Below, piece after piece: positions 9,589-17,853 of a DNA stretch of 64,000 nt. Each line of letters starts with the position of its first letter. Within the stretch, counting starts at the first letter, position 1. This stretch comes from Spirosoma taeanense (GTDB lineage Bacteria; Bacteroidota; Bacteroidia; Cytophagales; Spirosomataceae), in NCBI RefSeq assembly GCF_013127955.1, contig NZ_CP053435.1, positions 1,798,001-1,862,000 of the forward strand, read 5' to 3'. The notes under the pieces were generated by a model. That model made no database searches. It saw nothing but the letters and a program-made list of their open reading frames with translations, and was not told the DNA's origin. The translations under genes and the position numbers were made by a program.

Positions 9589-10901
9589 AACAACTTTTGC
9601 TGGCGTGCCTGCTGCTGAGCCAGTTGGTGCAGGCCCGGCCGGTTAAACCCGATCTGGCCGCGCGTCTCCAGCCAACGGTGTTTGCCGTGACGATGGTGAT
9701 GATTCATGACGTTGTCAACCCGCCCGCAGCCAGTCGGTTCTATACGTACTGCCTGCTCGGGGCACACGAGATTGTGGCGCAGCAGCGTAACGGCATTGTA
9801 TCACCAGCGTCGTTTACGCGCAATTTCCCCCACATCCAGATAAACAGTAAGGAACGGTATGATTACCGGATTGCGGCTCTCTACTGCATTCTGGAAACGG
9901 GTCGGCTAATTCTGCCGTCGGGCTCCATGCTGGAGGAAGAACAGCAGAAGCTGATCGACCAGTTAAAAGCTGAAGGTTATGCCGAGCCCTTGATAGGGCA
10001 ATCAGTTCGGGTGGCGCAGGAGGTTGCCAAAACGATTCTGAGCTACGCAGCCGCCGATAACTACGGCAAATTGAGCGCCCGGACGCGCTACCGCCCTACC
10101 AAGCAGGACGATTACTGGTATCCAACTCCGCCGGGATACATCGAAGCCATTGAGCCGCACTGGAAAACCATCCGTCCGATGGTGATTGACTCCTGCAATC
10201 AGTTTGCGCCCCGTCCGCCCGTTCCGTTCAGCAAAGATACGACCAGCGCGTTCTACCGGCTGGCCCATGAAGTGTATCAGGTCGGGAATACGCTGACCGA
10301 CGAGCAACGGTTCATTGCTTCGTACTGGGACTGCAATCCGTTTGCCATTAATACGTCAGGGCACATGTCGATTGGGTTCAAAAAAATCAGTCCGGGCGGC
10401 CACTGGATGAACATCACGAGTATCGCCACCAGCCAGGCCAAACTGTCGTTCGACAAATCCCTGATGGTGCATTCGCTGGTGGCTATGACGCTGATGGACG
10501 CCTTCATCAGCTGCTGGGATGAGAAGTACCGCAGCAATCGGGTACGTCCCGAAACGGTCATCAACCGGTACATCAGTGTGCGCTGGCAGCCCCTTTTGCA
10601 GACACCCCCATTTCCGGAGTACACCAGCGGCCATAGTGTCATCTCAACGGCCGTTGCCGAGCTGCTGACCTACCTGATTGGCGCTGATTTTTCCTTTACG
10701 GATACTACCGAAATTCTGTTTGAATTGCCGGAACGAAAGTTCGCTTCGTTCCGGCAGGCCGCTGACGAAGCCGCGATCTCCCGGCTTTACGGCGGTATTC
10801 ATTACCGGGACGCCATTGAGAACGGTCAGGCGCAGGGGAAGGCGCTTGGTGAGTTTATTGTAGGGAAACTTAAAAAGGCGGGGGTTACGCCTACATTATA
10901 A
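9585..10901 (+). CDS. Secreted PAP2 / vanadium haloperoxidase-like phosphatase
   Basis: This is a periplasmic member of the PAP2/vanadium-dependent haloperoxidase superfamily, 438 residues with a signal peptide at about 1-18. The three phosphate or vanadate-binding motifs are present in order. They are KYRSNRVRP (about residue 314), TSGHSV (about 347) and SRLYGGIHYRD (about 399). These supply Lys, Arg, Ser-Gly-His, Arg and the catalytic His. It lacks the multiple membrane helices of lipid PAP2 enzymes, which favours the soluble haloperoxidase-like subfamily. Phosphatase versus haloperoxidase activity cannot be decided from sequence. It overlaps the VCBS gene by 4 bp, so the two products may act on the same substrate or in the same complex (inference). 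Confidence 0.88.
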   Translation: MKQLLLACLLLSQLVQARPVKPDLAARLQPTVFAVTMVMIHDVVNPPAASRFYTYCLLGAHEIVAQQRNGIVSPASFTRNFPHIQINSKERYDYRIAALYCILETGRLILPSGSMLEEEQQKLIDQLKAEGYAEPLIGQSVRVAQEVAKTILSYAAADNYGKLSARTRYRPTKQDDYWYPTPPGYIEAIEPHWKTIRPMVIDSCNQFAPRPPVPFSKDTTSAFYRLAHEVYQVGNTLTDEQRFIASYWDCNPFAINTSGHMSIGFKKISPGGHWMNITSIATSQAKLSFDKSLMVHSLVAMTLMDAFISCWDEKYRSNRVRPETVINRYISVRWQPLLQTPPFPEYTSGHSVISTAVAELLTYLIGADFSFTDTTEILFELPERKFASFRQAADEAAISRLYGGIHYRDAIENGQAQGKALGEFIVGKLKKAGVTPTL

Positions 10902-10983
10902 ACACTCTGGTTAATGCTTTTCTTTCGAACCCTGAACCCGGCTGGCGCAATGGAGCCAGCAGAGGCAACGCATACATACCATC

Positions 10984-12195
10984 ATGCAGGATAATGCCGT
11001 TTTTTCCGTCATTGATACGAAGAAAAACAAGCTTAAACGTCATATCATCAGCGAGCTCTATCGCTTCGAGTCGCGGACAATCTCGCAGCTGTCCAGTCGG
11101 TTGCACACCAGTATTCCATCGGCTACGGCCCTGATTGATGAGTTAAGCATTGGCCACTGGGTACGGGGCATCGGCACCGGCACGGCAAAATACGGACGTA
11201 AGCCTTCGCTGTACGCCCTTGACCCCAGCCGCTACGTAACGGTCGTGCTCGACAGCAGTCTGCACGATACCAAGCTGGTAGTTTTCAATCTGCTGAACGA
11301 GGTTGTTTTCCGGCAGGACCTGAATCTGCACCTGGTCAATTCCCCCCTGTTTCTGCGTCATCTGCAGGAACCGCTGGAGCAGGTAGCCCGGCATATCCAG
11401 GCCGAAGGCTGGATGGTGATTGGGGTAGGAGCCGCGCTGCCGGGACTGGTGAACCCGGCACAGGGCGTTAACTATACCTACCGCAAGCTGAATGGTCCGG
11501 AACCGTCGCTGGCGCAGCTCCTGCAATCGGCATTCGACGCGCCAGTTTACCTGATCAACGACACCAAAGCAACCATTTTTGGCGAGTACCGATTTGGGTT
11601 GGCGCAGGGCAAAAAGCACGTGCTGTCCATTAACATCGACTGGGGCGTCGGACTGGGCGTTATCGTCAACGGCGAGATTCTGCAGGGCACATCGGGTTTT
11701 GCCGGTGAACTGGGGCATATCCAGATGAAAACCGACGGTGAGTTATGCGCCTGCGGCAAGGTGGGCTGTCTTGATACCCTCGCGTCGGCTTCGTCGCTGA
11801 TCCGGCGGGCCAAAGAAGGGCTGGAAGCGGGTCGGGTGTCGCTGCTATCGGGCGTTTCCCCCGACGAGATTGATATTGAAACCATCATCGCCAAGGCCAA
11901 CGCGGGCGACGCCTTTTCCATTGATCTGCTGAGCGATGTGGGCAGCGAACTGGGCCGGGCCTTATCAACGACGGTGCATCTGTTCAATCCTGAACTGCTG
12001 ATTATCAACGGCGTCTTAGCCAAGGCCGAAAAGGCCGTTACGCGGCCCATTGAGCAAGCCATTGATAAATATTGCCTGCCTAATTACCGGGATAATCTGT
12101 CCATCGAACTGTCGCAGCTCGGCGAGATGGCCAAGCTGCGCGGTACGCAGGCTTACGTCCTGCAAAGCCTGCTGGAAGGCGAGCAAATACCTTAG
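10984..12195 (+). CDS. ROK family transcriptional regulator
   Basis: This is a sugar-responsive DNA-binding regulator of the NagC/Mlc (ROK) type, 403 residues. Residues 15-70 form a winged helix-turn-helix (KLKRHIISELYRFESRTISQ and on). The remainder is a ROK fold with the phosphate-loop-like INIDWGVGLG segment, the sugar-site LINDTKATIFGE, and EXGHIQM followed by the zinc motif CACGKVGCL at about 255-263. The Zn ligands are kept, so the fold should be intact. Its position 46 bp before the fucosidase suggests it responds to a product of that enzyme or controls the unit (inference). It could also retain kinase activity, but the N-terminal wHTH argues for a regulator. Confidence 0.9.
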   Translation: MQDNAVFSVIDTKKNKLKRHIISELYRFESRTISQLSSRLHTSIPSATALIDELSIGHWVRGIGTGTAKYGRKPSLYALDPSRYVTVVLDSSLHDTKLVVFNLLNEVVFRQDLNLHLVNSPLFLRHLQEPLEQVARHIQAEGWMVIGVGAALPGLVNPAQGVNYTYRKLNGPEPSLAQLLQSAFDAPVYLINDTKATIFGEYRFGLAQGKKHVLSINIDWGVGLGVIVNGEILQGTSGFAGELGHIQMKTDGELCACGKVGCLDTLASASSLIRRAKEGLEAGRVSLLSGVSPDEIDIETIIAKANAGDAFSIDLLSDVGSELGRALSTTVHLFNPELLIINGVLAKAEKAVTRPIEQAIDKYCLPNYRDNLSIELSQLGEMAKLRGTQAYVLQSLLEGEQIP

Positions 12196-12197
12196 CT

Positions 12198-12217
12198 AGC
12201 AGGGAAGTAGCCCTGCT
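12198..12217 (+). terminator. weak hairpin after the ROK gene
   Basis: A 7-bp perfect stem (AGCAGGG 12198-12204 with CCCTGCT 12211-12217) and a 6-nt loop lie just after the ROK stop. There is no clear T-run, so read-through into the fucosidase gene is likely. Confidence 0.3.
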
Positions 12218-12241
12218 CTACCGTTTACGCTTATATCGACT

Positions 12242-13669
12242 ATGAACCGTTTCTACGTAAGTCTCGCGGCCCTGCTGGTGTCGGTCGCGACCTTCGCTCA
12301 GCAGCATTCTGAGCAAAATCATTCGAAATACGTCTGGCCCAAAGACGGGCCGGTTCGGCAGAAGCTGGGCCAGTGGCAGGACCGGAAATTTGGTCTGCTC
12401 ATGCACTGGGGCACCTATAGCCAGTGGGGCATCGTGGAGTCCTGGTCACTCTGTCCCGAAGATGAGGGCTGGTGCGAACGTAAAGGCCCGGCCTCGGCGA
12501 ACTGGTATGAGTACAAGAAAGCCTACGAAAATCTCCAGACGACCTTCAACCCGGTAAAATTCAATCCCGAACGCTGGGCCGATGCCGCTCATCGGGCCGG
12601 CATGAAATACATGGTCTTTACAACCAAGCACCATGACGGCTTCTGCATGTTCGATACAAAGCAGACCGACTACAAAATCACCGGTGCCAAATCGCCATTC
12701 GCGTCGAACCCGCGCAGCAACGTAACTAAAGAAATCCTGGAGGCTTTCCGAAAGCAGGACTTCATGGTCGGCACGTATTTTTCCAAGCCCGACTGGCATA
12801 ACGAGCATTACTGGAAACCGTATTTTCCGCCTAAAGACCGCAACGTCAATTACGACCCGAAGAAGTATCTCGATGAATGGAAACAGTTCGCAGACTTTAC
12901 GTACAACCAGATTCAGGAGCTGATGACCGGCTACGGTAAGGTAGATATTCTCTGGCTCGATGGGGGCTGGGTGCGGCCGTTCAGCACCATCGATTCGACG
13001 GTGAGCTGGCAGCGCACCATTCCCTACAACCAGGACATCAACATGGCCCGCATTGCGGGAATGGCCCGCCAGCACCAGCCCGGTCTGCTGGTCGTTGACC
13101 GCACAGTGTCGGGCGAGTTTGAAAACTACGTAACGCCCGAGCAGCAGATACCGGACCACTACATGCCGATTCCGTGGGAAACCTGCATGACCATGGGTAA
13201 TAGCTGGTCGTATATTCCGAAGGAAAACTTTAAATCGGCCCGGAAGCTCGTGCAGACGCTGGTCGATGTGGTCGCTAAAAACGGCAACCTGTTGCTGAAC
13301 ATTGCCCCCGGCCCCGATGGCGAATGGCATGAGGAAGCGTATGGTCGTCTGCAGCAGATTGGCAACTGGCTACAGGTCAACGGCGAGTCGGTTTACGGTA
13401 CCAAACCGCTGGCACCTTACCGGCAGGACAACTGGGCCTTTACAACCAACGGTACGGCCAGCTATGCCTCTTACCTGCCTGCCGAGTCAGAAACCGTGCT
13501 GCCCGTTACGGTTCCCCTGCCCATGGCTCCAGCTAAAACGCTGACCCTGCTGGGGGTAAAACAGCCGCTGAACTGGAAGAAAACAGGCACCGGTGCAACG
13601 GTTACTATTCCCGAAAAAATTCGGCAGCAACTGGCCGGGCAACCGGTTTGGGTCTTTAAACTAAGTTAA
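12242..13669 (+). CDS. Alpha-L-fucosidase, GH29
   Basis: This is a retaining alpha-L-fucosidase of family GH29, 475 residues, exported by a signal peptide (about 1-19, ending TFAQQ). Family hallmarks are LLMHWGTYSQWGIVESW (about 51-67), MVFTTKHHDGFCMFD with the His-His pair that binds fucose, and the nucleophile strand DILWLDGGW with Asp240. The C-terminal region (about 390-475) looks like the usual short beta-sandwich. The acid/base residue is not conserved enough in GH29 to name here. The next gene starts 1 bp after its stop, so it is co-transcribed with the SUMF1/sialidase fusion. The pair suggests attack on host-type or plant glycans with terminal fucose and a second capped sugar. Confidence 0.93.
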   Translation: MNRFYVSLAALLVSVATFAQQHSEQNHSKYVWPKDGPVRQKLGQWQDRKFGLLMHWGTYSQWGIVESWSLCPEDEGWCERKGPASANWYEYKKAYENLQTTFNPVKFNPERWADAAHRAGMKYMVFTTKHHDGFCMFDTKQTDYKITGAKSPFASNPRSNVTKEILEAFRKQDFMVGTYFSKPDWHNEHYWKPYFPPKDRNVNYDPKKYLDEWKQFADFTYNQIQELMTGYGKVDILWLDGGWVRPFSTIDSTVSWQRTIPYNQDINMARIAGMARQHQPGLLVVDRTVSGEFENYVTPEQQIPDHYMPIPWETCMTMGNSWSYIPKENFKSARKLVQTLVDVVAKNGNLLLNIAPGPDGEWHEEAYGRLQQIGNWLQVNGESVYGTKPLAPYRQDNWAFTTNGTASYASYLPAESETVLPVTVPLPMAPAKTLTLLGVKQPLNWKKTGTGATVTIPEKIRQQLAGQPVWVFKLS

Positions 13670-13670
13670 T

Positions 13671-15689
13671 ATGAATGCGTTACGTTGGTTACTGGTGTTC
13701 GGTATAGGATCGTCCGTCGGCTATGGGCAAACGGTGAATTCGGTCGGAATGCGCCTTATCGACATTCCGGTGGGTTCGTTCTACATGGGTTCGGAGCGCG
13801 ATGGCGAGGATGGGGATGAGCAGCCCGTCCACCGTGTCAGCATCACGAAGCCGTTTCGGATGGCCGCCACTGAAGTGACCAACGCCCAGTACGAAGCCTT
13901 CGACCCGGCTCACCGCAGTCTGCGCGGCAAGCGGGGGTTCTCGACGGCCGACGATGAAGCGGTCGTGTTTGTCAGCTACCCTGAAGCAGTCGCTTTCTGC
14001 GAATGGCTTTCCAAAAAGGAAGGTAAACCCTACCGGTTGCCCACTGAAGCTGAATGGGAGTATGCCTGCCGGGCTGGTACGGTCACCGATTACTCAGCGG
14101 GCAGCCGTTTACCGCAGGCGTTTCACAAGAATCAGAAAACGGATCGTGATCCGGTCGTTGTGTCGCTGCGCGTCGGACAGACACCCGCTAATCCGTGGGG
14201 GCTGCACGACATGCACGGCAACGTTGAGGAGTGGTGCGCCGACTGGTATGGACCTTACCCGACAGACAGTGGACGAGACCAGAGCCAGACCGACCCGGTT
14301 GGCCGGGCGAGTGGGTTGTTTCGGGTGACGCGCGGAGGCAGTCATGGTACGCCCGTGCGGTACCTGCGCTCGGCGAACCGGCAGGGGATGATTCCGGATG
14401 ATAAAAATTGGATCGTCGGTTTTCGGGTCGTGCAGGGCGATCTGCCTGCTTCGAAACCCGCTCCGGCTCAACCACCTGCGGCCAACGCCCGGCAGGTCTC
14501 CCAACAGGTTTACCGCTGGCAGCCCGTATCGGCCACGCAGCCGGTGTTTCTGGAGCCGATCCGCTACGTCCATAAGCCCGACTGCGATTCCGGAGTGCCA
14601 TTCTTTGGCCATAATCACTGCCCGGCCCTGACGTGGTGCCCGAACGGGGACTTGCTGGCGGCCTGGTTCTCGACTAACGAAGAGTCGGGCCGGGAAATGA
14701 CCATCCTGGCCAGTCGGCTGCGGGCTGGACAAACCCAATGGGACGTGCCCTCCGAGTTTTTTAAAGTACCCGACCGGAACATGACTGGTACGGCACTACT
14801 TAATGATGGGAAGGGAACGATATACCACACGAACGGCGTCGAAGTTGACGGCGACTGGCAGGATTTGGCGGTGGCCCTGCGCGAAAGCCATGACAACGGC
14901 GCTACCTGGTCGGCACCTGTCCTGGCGGCCCCCGAACACGATAAGCGCCATCAGGTGATTGCCGGACTGTTACAGACGCGCGAAGGCTGGCTGATTCAGC
15001 CTGGCGATGCGGACCCCGGCCCTACCGGAGGAACGGCGGTCTGGGTGAGCCGGGATAAGGGGAAAAGCTGGAGTGCACCCTATACAGACCGAAAGAAACC
15101 TGACTTTCGGGTAGGAGCGACGGGTGGCCTCATTGCGGGTATCCATGCAGGTGTCGTGCAGCTTAAAGACGGCCGGCTGATGGCCTTTGGCCGCAAAGAC
15201 GACCTTCCCGGACCCGATAGCGTAGGGCTGCGGATGCCCATGAGTATTTCGGCTGATATGGGGAAAAGCTGGACTTATTCGGCATCGGAGTTTCCGCCCG
15301 TCTGGAGCGGACAGCGGCTAATTCTGACCCGGCTCAACGAAGGTCCGATTCTGCTAATTTCCTTTACGCACCACCCCGACGCGCCGGCTGAAGAGCGGAA
15401 AGACATGTTGTTTTTCGATGGGCAGGGAAAAGCCGTTAAAGGTTACGGCATGTACGCAGCCCTGTCCTTTGATGAGGGTAAAACCTGGCCGGTGAAAAAA
15501 CTCCTGACCGATGGTCGGGAGCGTTACCTCAACGGCGGAGCCTGGACGGGCGCATTCATGATGGATGCTACCCACGCTGAGCCCAAAGGTTATCTGGCTA
15601 TTACGCAGTCGCCCGATAATCTGATTCATTTGGTAAGCAGCAGTATGCATTACCGCTTCAACCTCGCCTGGTTGATGAAAAAGCCCTGA
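13671..15689 (+). CDS. SUMF1/FGE-like domain fused to a BNR sialidase-like domain
   Basis: This is a two-domain secreted protein of 672 residues. After a signal peptide (about 1-19), residues 26-262 form a SUMF1/formylglycine-enzyme-like domain (IPVGSFYMGSE, PTEAEWEYACRAG, GNVEEWCADWYG, VGFRVVQ). The RGGSHGTPVRYLRSANR segment lacks the Cys pair used by true formylglycine-generating enzymes, so sulfatase activation is unlikely. Residues 290-672 form a sialidase-like six-bladed propeller with four Asp-boxes. These are SHDNGATW (about 406), SRDKGKSW (about 460), SADMGKSW (about 527) and SFDEGKTW (about 599). Exo-glycosidase function is inferred from fold only. It starts 1 bp after the fucosidase stop and is followed by a strong terminator. 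Confidence 0.88.
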   Translation: MNALRWLLVFGIGSSVGYGQTVNSVGMRLIDIPVGSFYMGSERDGEDGDEQPVHRVSITKPFRMAATEVTNAQYEAFDPAHRSLRGKRGFSTADDEAVVFVSYPEAVAFCEWLSKKEGKPYRLPTEAEWEYACRAGTVTDYSAGSRLPQAFHKNQKTDRDPVVVSLRVGQTPANPWGLHDMHGNVEEWCADWYGPYPTDSGRDQSQTDPVGRASGLFRVTRGGSHGTPVRYLRSANRQGMIPDDKNWIVGFRVVQGDLPASKPAPAQPPAANARQVSQQVYRWQPVSATQPVFLEPIRYVHKPDCDSGVPFFGHNHCPALTWCPNGDLLAAWFSTNEESGREMTILASRLRAGQTQWDVPSEFFKVPDRNMTGTALLNDGKGTIYHTNGVEVDGDWQDLAVALRESHDNGATWSAPVLAAPEHDKRHQVIAGLLQTREGWLIQPGDADPGPTGGTAVWVSRDKGKSWSAPYTDRKKPDFRVGATGGLIAGIHAGVVQLKDGRLMAFGRKDDLPGPDSVGLRMPMSISADMGKSWTYSASEFPPVWSGQRLILTRLNEGPILLISFTHHPDAPAEERKDMLFFDGQGKAVKGYGMYAALSFDEGKTWPVKKLLTDGRERYLNGGAWTGAFMMDATHAEPKGYLAITQSPDNLIHLVSSSMHYRFNLAWLMKKP

Positions 15690-15695
15690 AATAAG

Positions 15696-15736
15696 AAATC
15701 GGGGCAATAATCAATCTGATTATTGCCCCGATTTTA
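15696..15736 (+). terminator. strong terminator closing the fucosidase operon
   Basis: A perfect 16-bp inverted repeat has arms at 15696-15711 and 15719-15734 (core CGGGGCAATAAT / ATTATTGCCCCG), with a 7-nt loop, A-rich on the left and T-rich on the right. It starts 7 bp after the stop of the fusion gene. Confidence 0.85.
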
Positions 15737-16217
15737 GCGTCAACTTGATGAATCGCCAAACGGTTAAAAAACACTAGCAGATGTAATGGAGCAAGAAGGG
15801 GGCGTAACTATTGGTATAGCCTCGCACGAAGGTCTTGACGAAGAGTAGGATGACTGCTTCCGAGTACGCTTCTGCGGTTTTGGCCCCGACTATTGTACCG
15901 ATTCAAATAGTTATTTAGTCTACTTACCTGCACTTTTTAGTGCTCTCCGCTCGGCATACGTCTCTTTCTTCCGACGATTTTCTTTTGAAATCTGCATGCC
16001 ACTGTACTTAGTACAGTAATTTTAGAAAGTGGCTTTCTGATGTTATGCTCCCAGGCAATCTAAGCGACGATTTGGGGACCATCCTGTTGCCGAGGATCGC
16101 TACAATTTGCGATTCAACAAATTGGCTTGCTTTTATTCTCTTTGGCTAGTGTAAGTTTTTACAGTATTTGTCACAAACTATTTCTAATGGTTCGGGACAA
16201 CATAACGACTTACTGCT
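15737..16217. other. 480-bp intergenic region with a 17-bp palindrome
   Basis: No convincing gene was found here. The only compact signal is a near-perfect palindrome at 16001-16017 (ACTGTACT-T-AGTACAGT, 8-bp arms), which looks like a dimeric-regulator site. Short frames exist (a 20-codon plus-strand frame from 15786 and a 25-codon minus-strand Lys/Arg-rich frame near 15920-15996), but neither resembles a known family. The base composition is less GC-rich than in the operons on either side. Confidence 0.4.
16001..16017. promoter_or_regulatory. 17-bp palindrome, possible operator
   Basis: ACTGTACTTAGTACAGT has perfect 8-bp arms around one central base and lies about 200 bp upstream of the unknown gene at 16218. 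There is no T-run, so it is not a terminator. The binding protein is unknown. Confidence 0.35.
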
Positions 16218-16868
16218 ATGACGGTCTATTATACGGCACTTAGTGCATTTGACCAGAACTACGACGAGCATGGACTATCGTGGGAGAGCTACCTTCAATG
16301 GAGTAGGCTGACCCATATCAAAGAGCTTGTTTCACTTGACAATATGCTCAACATAAACCTAGTTGGCCCTGACTATAAAGATCCGGAGAGGGATTACAAT
16401 ACGGAGGATTGGAAATACCTCGTAACGGATGGTCTGTTTATAACAGGCTTTTACACTTCACTGGATTATGTATTGCGGAGAATGCAGCCCAGAGAACGAT
16501 TCAATCTGTTAGCTGTCGTTATTAACCCTACGGAGGATTGCAAACCGGTAAGGCTGGAGAATTTTGACTTTATGGGTTATGAGTTGTTAGACTGGGAGTA
16601 TGGCAATAGTGCGTTGACCAACTGCGGAGGCTTTGATGAAACATTCCTTCCCGCCGAGTTAAATCAATTTGGCCTTATTGATGATTACCAGAAAGCCTAC
16701 GACATTCATCATAGGCTGTGCGAAAACAACCCTGACAATCATCATGCTGACACGAACGTTATCGCCATTTGGCGGCATAAAACGATTGGAAGGAAGGAAG
16801 CGGAACCACCACCGGGTCTTAAACAGGTGGGATTTAAATGCAACGCTCACCGGCAACCCCCGAATTAA
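16218..16868 (+). CDS. Hypothetical protein of unknown function
   Basis: This is a 216-residue soluble protein with no signal peptide or membrane segment and no family I can name. It is acidic and aromatic-rich in the first 190 residues (for example WESYLQWSRL, LVTDGLFITGFYTSLDYVL, NCGGFDETFLPAEL, HADTNVIAIWRHKTIG). This reads like a compact globular domain. The last 24 residues (from KEAEPPPG) are Pro-rich and look appended. Codon use is clearly more AT-rich than in the neighbouring operons, and it stands alone between two terminated units, which hints at separate acquisition. It could be an immunity-like or stress-related small protein, but nothing in the sequence shows that. ATG 16218 is the first plausible start. 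Confidence 0.65.
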   Translation: MTVYYTALSAFDQNYDEHGLSWESYLQWSRLTHIKELVSLDNMLNINLVGPDYKDPERDYNTEDWKYLVTDGLFITGFYTSLDYVLRRMQPRERFNLLAVVINPTEDCKPVRLENFDFMGYELLDWEYGNSALTNCGGFDETFLPAELNQFGLIDDYQKAYDIHHRLCENNPDNHHADTNVIAIWRHKTIGRKEAEPPPGLKQVGFKCNAHRQPPN

Positions 16869-16919
16869 CTTAGGTACTAAAGTGAGCGGCTGCTGCCTTC
16901 GGCTTCCGGCGTTACGTAA

Positions 16920-17819
16920 TTAGCTGGTTAAGCCGTATTTCGCCTGCATCATCTTGATGAATTTATAGCCGTTTTCGGCGATGTCCCAGGGGTCGTTATA
17001 TTCTCGCCAGACGTTGATGGAGTTGGCAAAATCAACGTCATTCCGCGTGAAGGCTTCAATCGTCATCCAGCCCGTATAACCTACCTCGGCCAGCGTCTGG
17101 AACGTATCGTCCCAGGGAATATGGCCGTCGCCGGGCGTACCCCGGTCGTTCTCGCTGATGTGAACGTGGGCCAAGACCGGCGCAATGGTCCGGATGGCGT
17201 CAGCAAAGCGTTTCTCTTCCATGTTGGCGTGATGCGTGTCGAACATGGCCCGTACATTCGGGTGGTCAACCAGCCTGATCAGATGCGCCAGTTGGGACAT
17301 GGTGTTGCACAGATAACACTCAAAGCGGTTGAGCGCTTCGGGCGCCAGAATGATGTTAGCCTGCTGAGCATATTCACCCGCTGCGTGCAGAACCTCCGCA
17401 CTACGGGCGTATTCCTCCGCCTGCGGCTCGCGTCGGCTGAACGTAGCAAAGGCAGAGTGCATCGGGCCACAGATGACCGTAGCGCCCATCGCGTGGGCGC
17501 GGTCGATAGCGCCTTTTAGATACGCAACCGCCTGTTCACGAACGTTAGCCGATTCGCTGGCCGGATTTTCGTCGGGTCCGACAACCATCACCGTTGTACT
17601 CTGCAAGCCAAGCTGCTGCAAATGGTCACCAAATTGCCGATAAGCGGCAACGTTCTGGTTATCAATAAAACATTCAATACCGTCGTAGCCAATGGTTTTA
17701 AGCCGCTCGGCAATGGGGTGCATTTTTTCGGATATGGGCGCCGACCAGGCTAACAGGTTAAATCCAATGGGTACGGCCGATGAACGGATTGGCGAGTCGG
17801 GGGGCGAAAAAGTTGACAT
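16920..17819 (-). CDS. Ketose 3-epimerase (D-tagatose/D-psicose 3-epimerase family)
   Basis: This is a cytosolic TIM-barrel sugar epimerase of 299 residues, expected to interconvert ketohexoses or ketopentoses at C3. The metal site is readable as Glu161 (PEALNRFE), Asp194 (FDTHHAN), His220 (HVHISEND) and Glu255 (TIEAF). Their spacing equals that of Glu152, Asp185, His211 and Glu246 of the known D-psicose 3-epimerase, with a constant offset of nine. Glu167, His197 and Arg226 match further substrate residues. The substrate could be D-tagatose, D-allulose, L-ribulose or a 6-deoxyketose. It is the last gene of the minus-strand run, 34 bp after the alpha/beta hydrolase. The start is ATG 17819; the first 17 residues are a poorly conserved extension. 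Confidence 0.9.
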   Translation of the reverse strand: MSTFSPPDSPIRSSAVPIGFNLLAWSAPISEKMHPIAERLKTIGYDGIECFIDNQNVAAYRQFGDHLQQLGLQSTTVMVVGPDENPASESANVREQAVAYLKGAIDRAHAMGATVICGPMHSAFATFSRREPQAEEYARSAEVLHAAGEYAQQANIILAPEALNRFECYLCNTMSQLAHLIRLVDHPNVRAMFDTHHANMEEKRFADAIRTIAPVLAHVHISENDRGTPGDGHIPWDDTFQTLAEVGYTGWMTIEAFTRNDVDFANSINVWREYNDPWDIAENGYKFIKMMQAKYGLTS

Positions 17820-17853
17820 ATACGAGTACGTAAAGGGCGCTTTTGTAGTGGAG

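Noticed and set aside
13671..14460. True formylglycine-generating enzyme activating a sulfatase
   Set aside because: The diagnostic Cys pair is absent and no sulfatase gene is in the window.
15786..16018. Plus-strand frame interrupted by one TAG, considered as a broken gene
   Set aside because: Translation on either side of the stop is Cys/Phe-rich and does not resemble a folded family; a relic cannot be supported.
15737..16217. Insertion sequence or transposase remnant
   Set aside because: No terminal inverted repeats, target duplication or DDE-like frame was found; the only repeat is the 17-bp palindrome.
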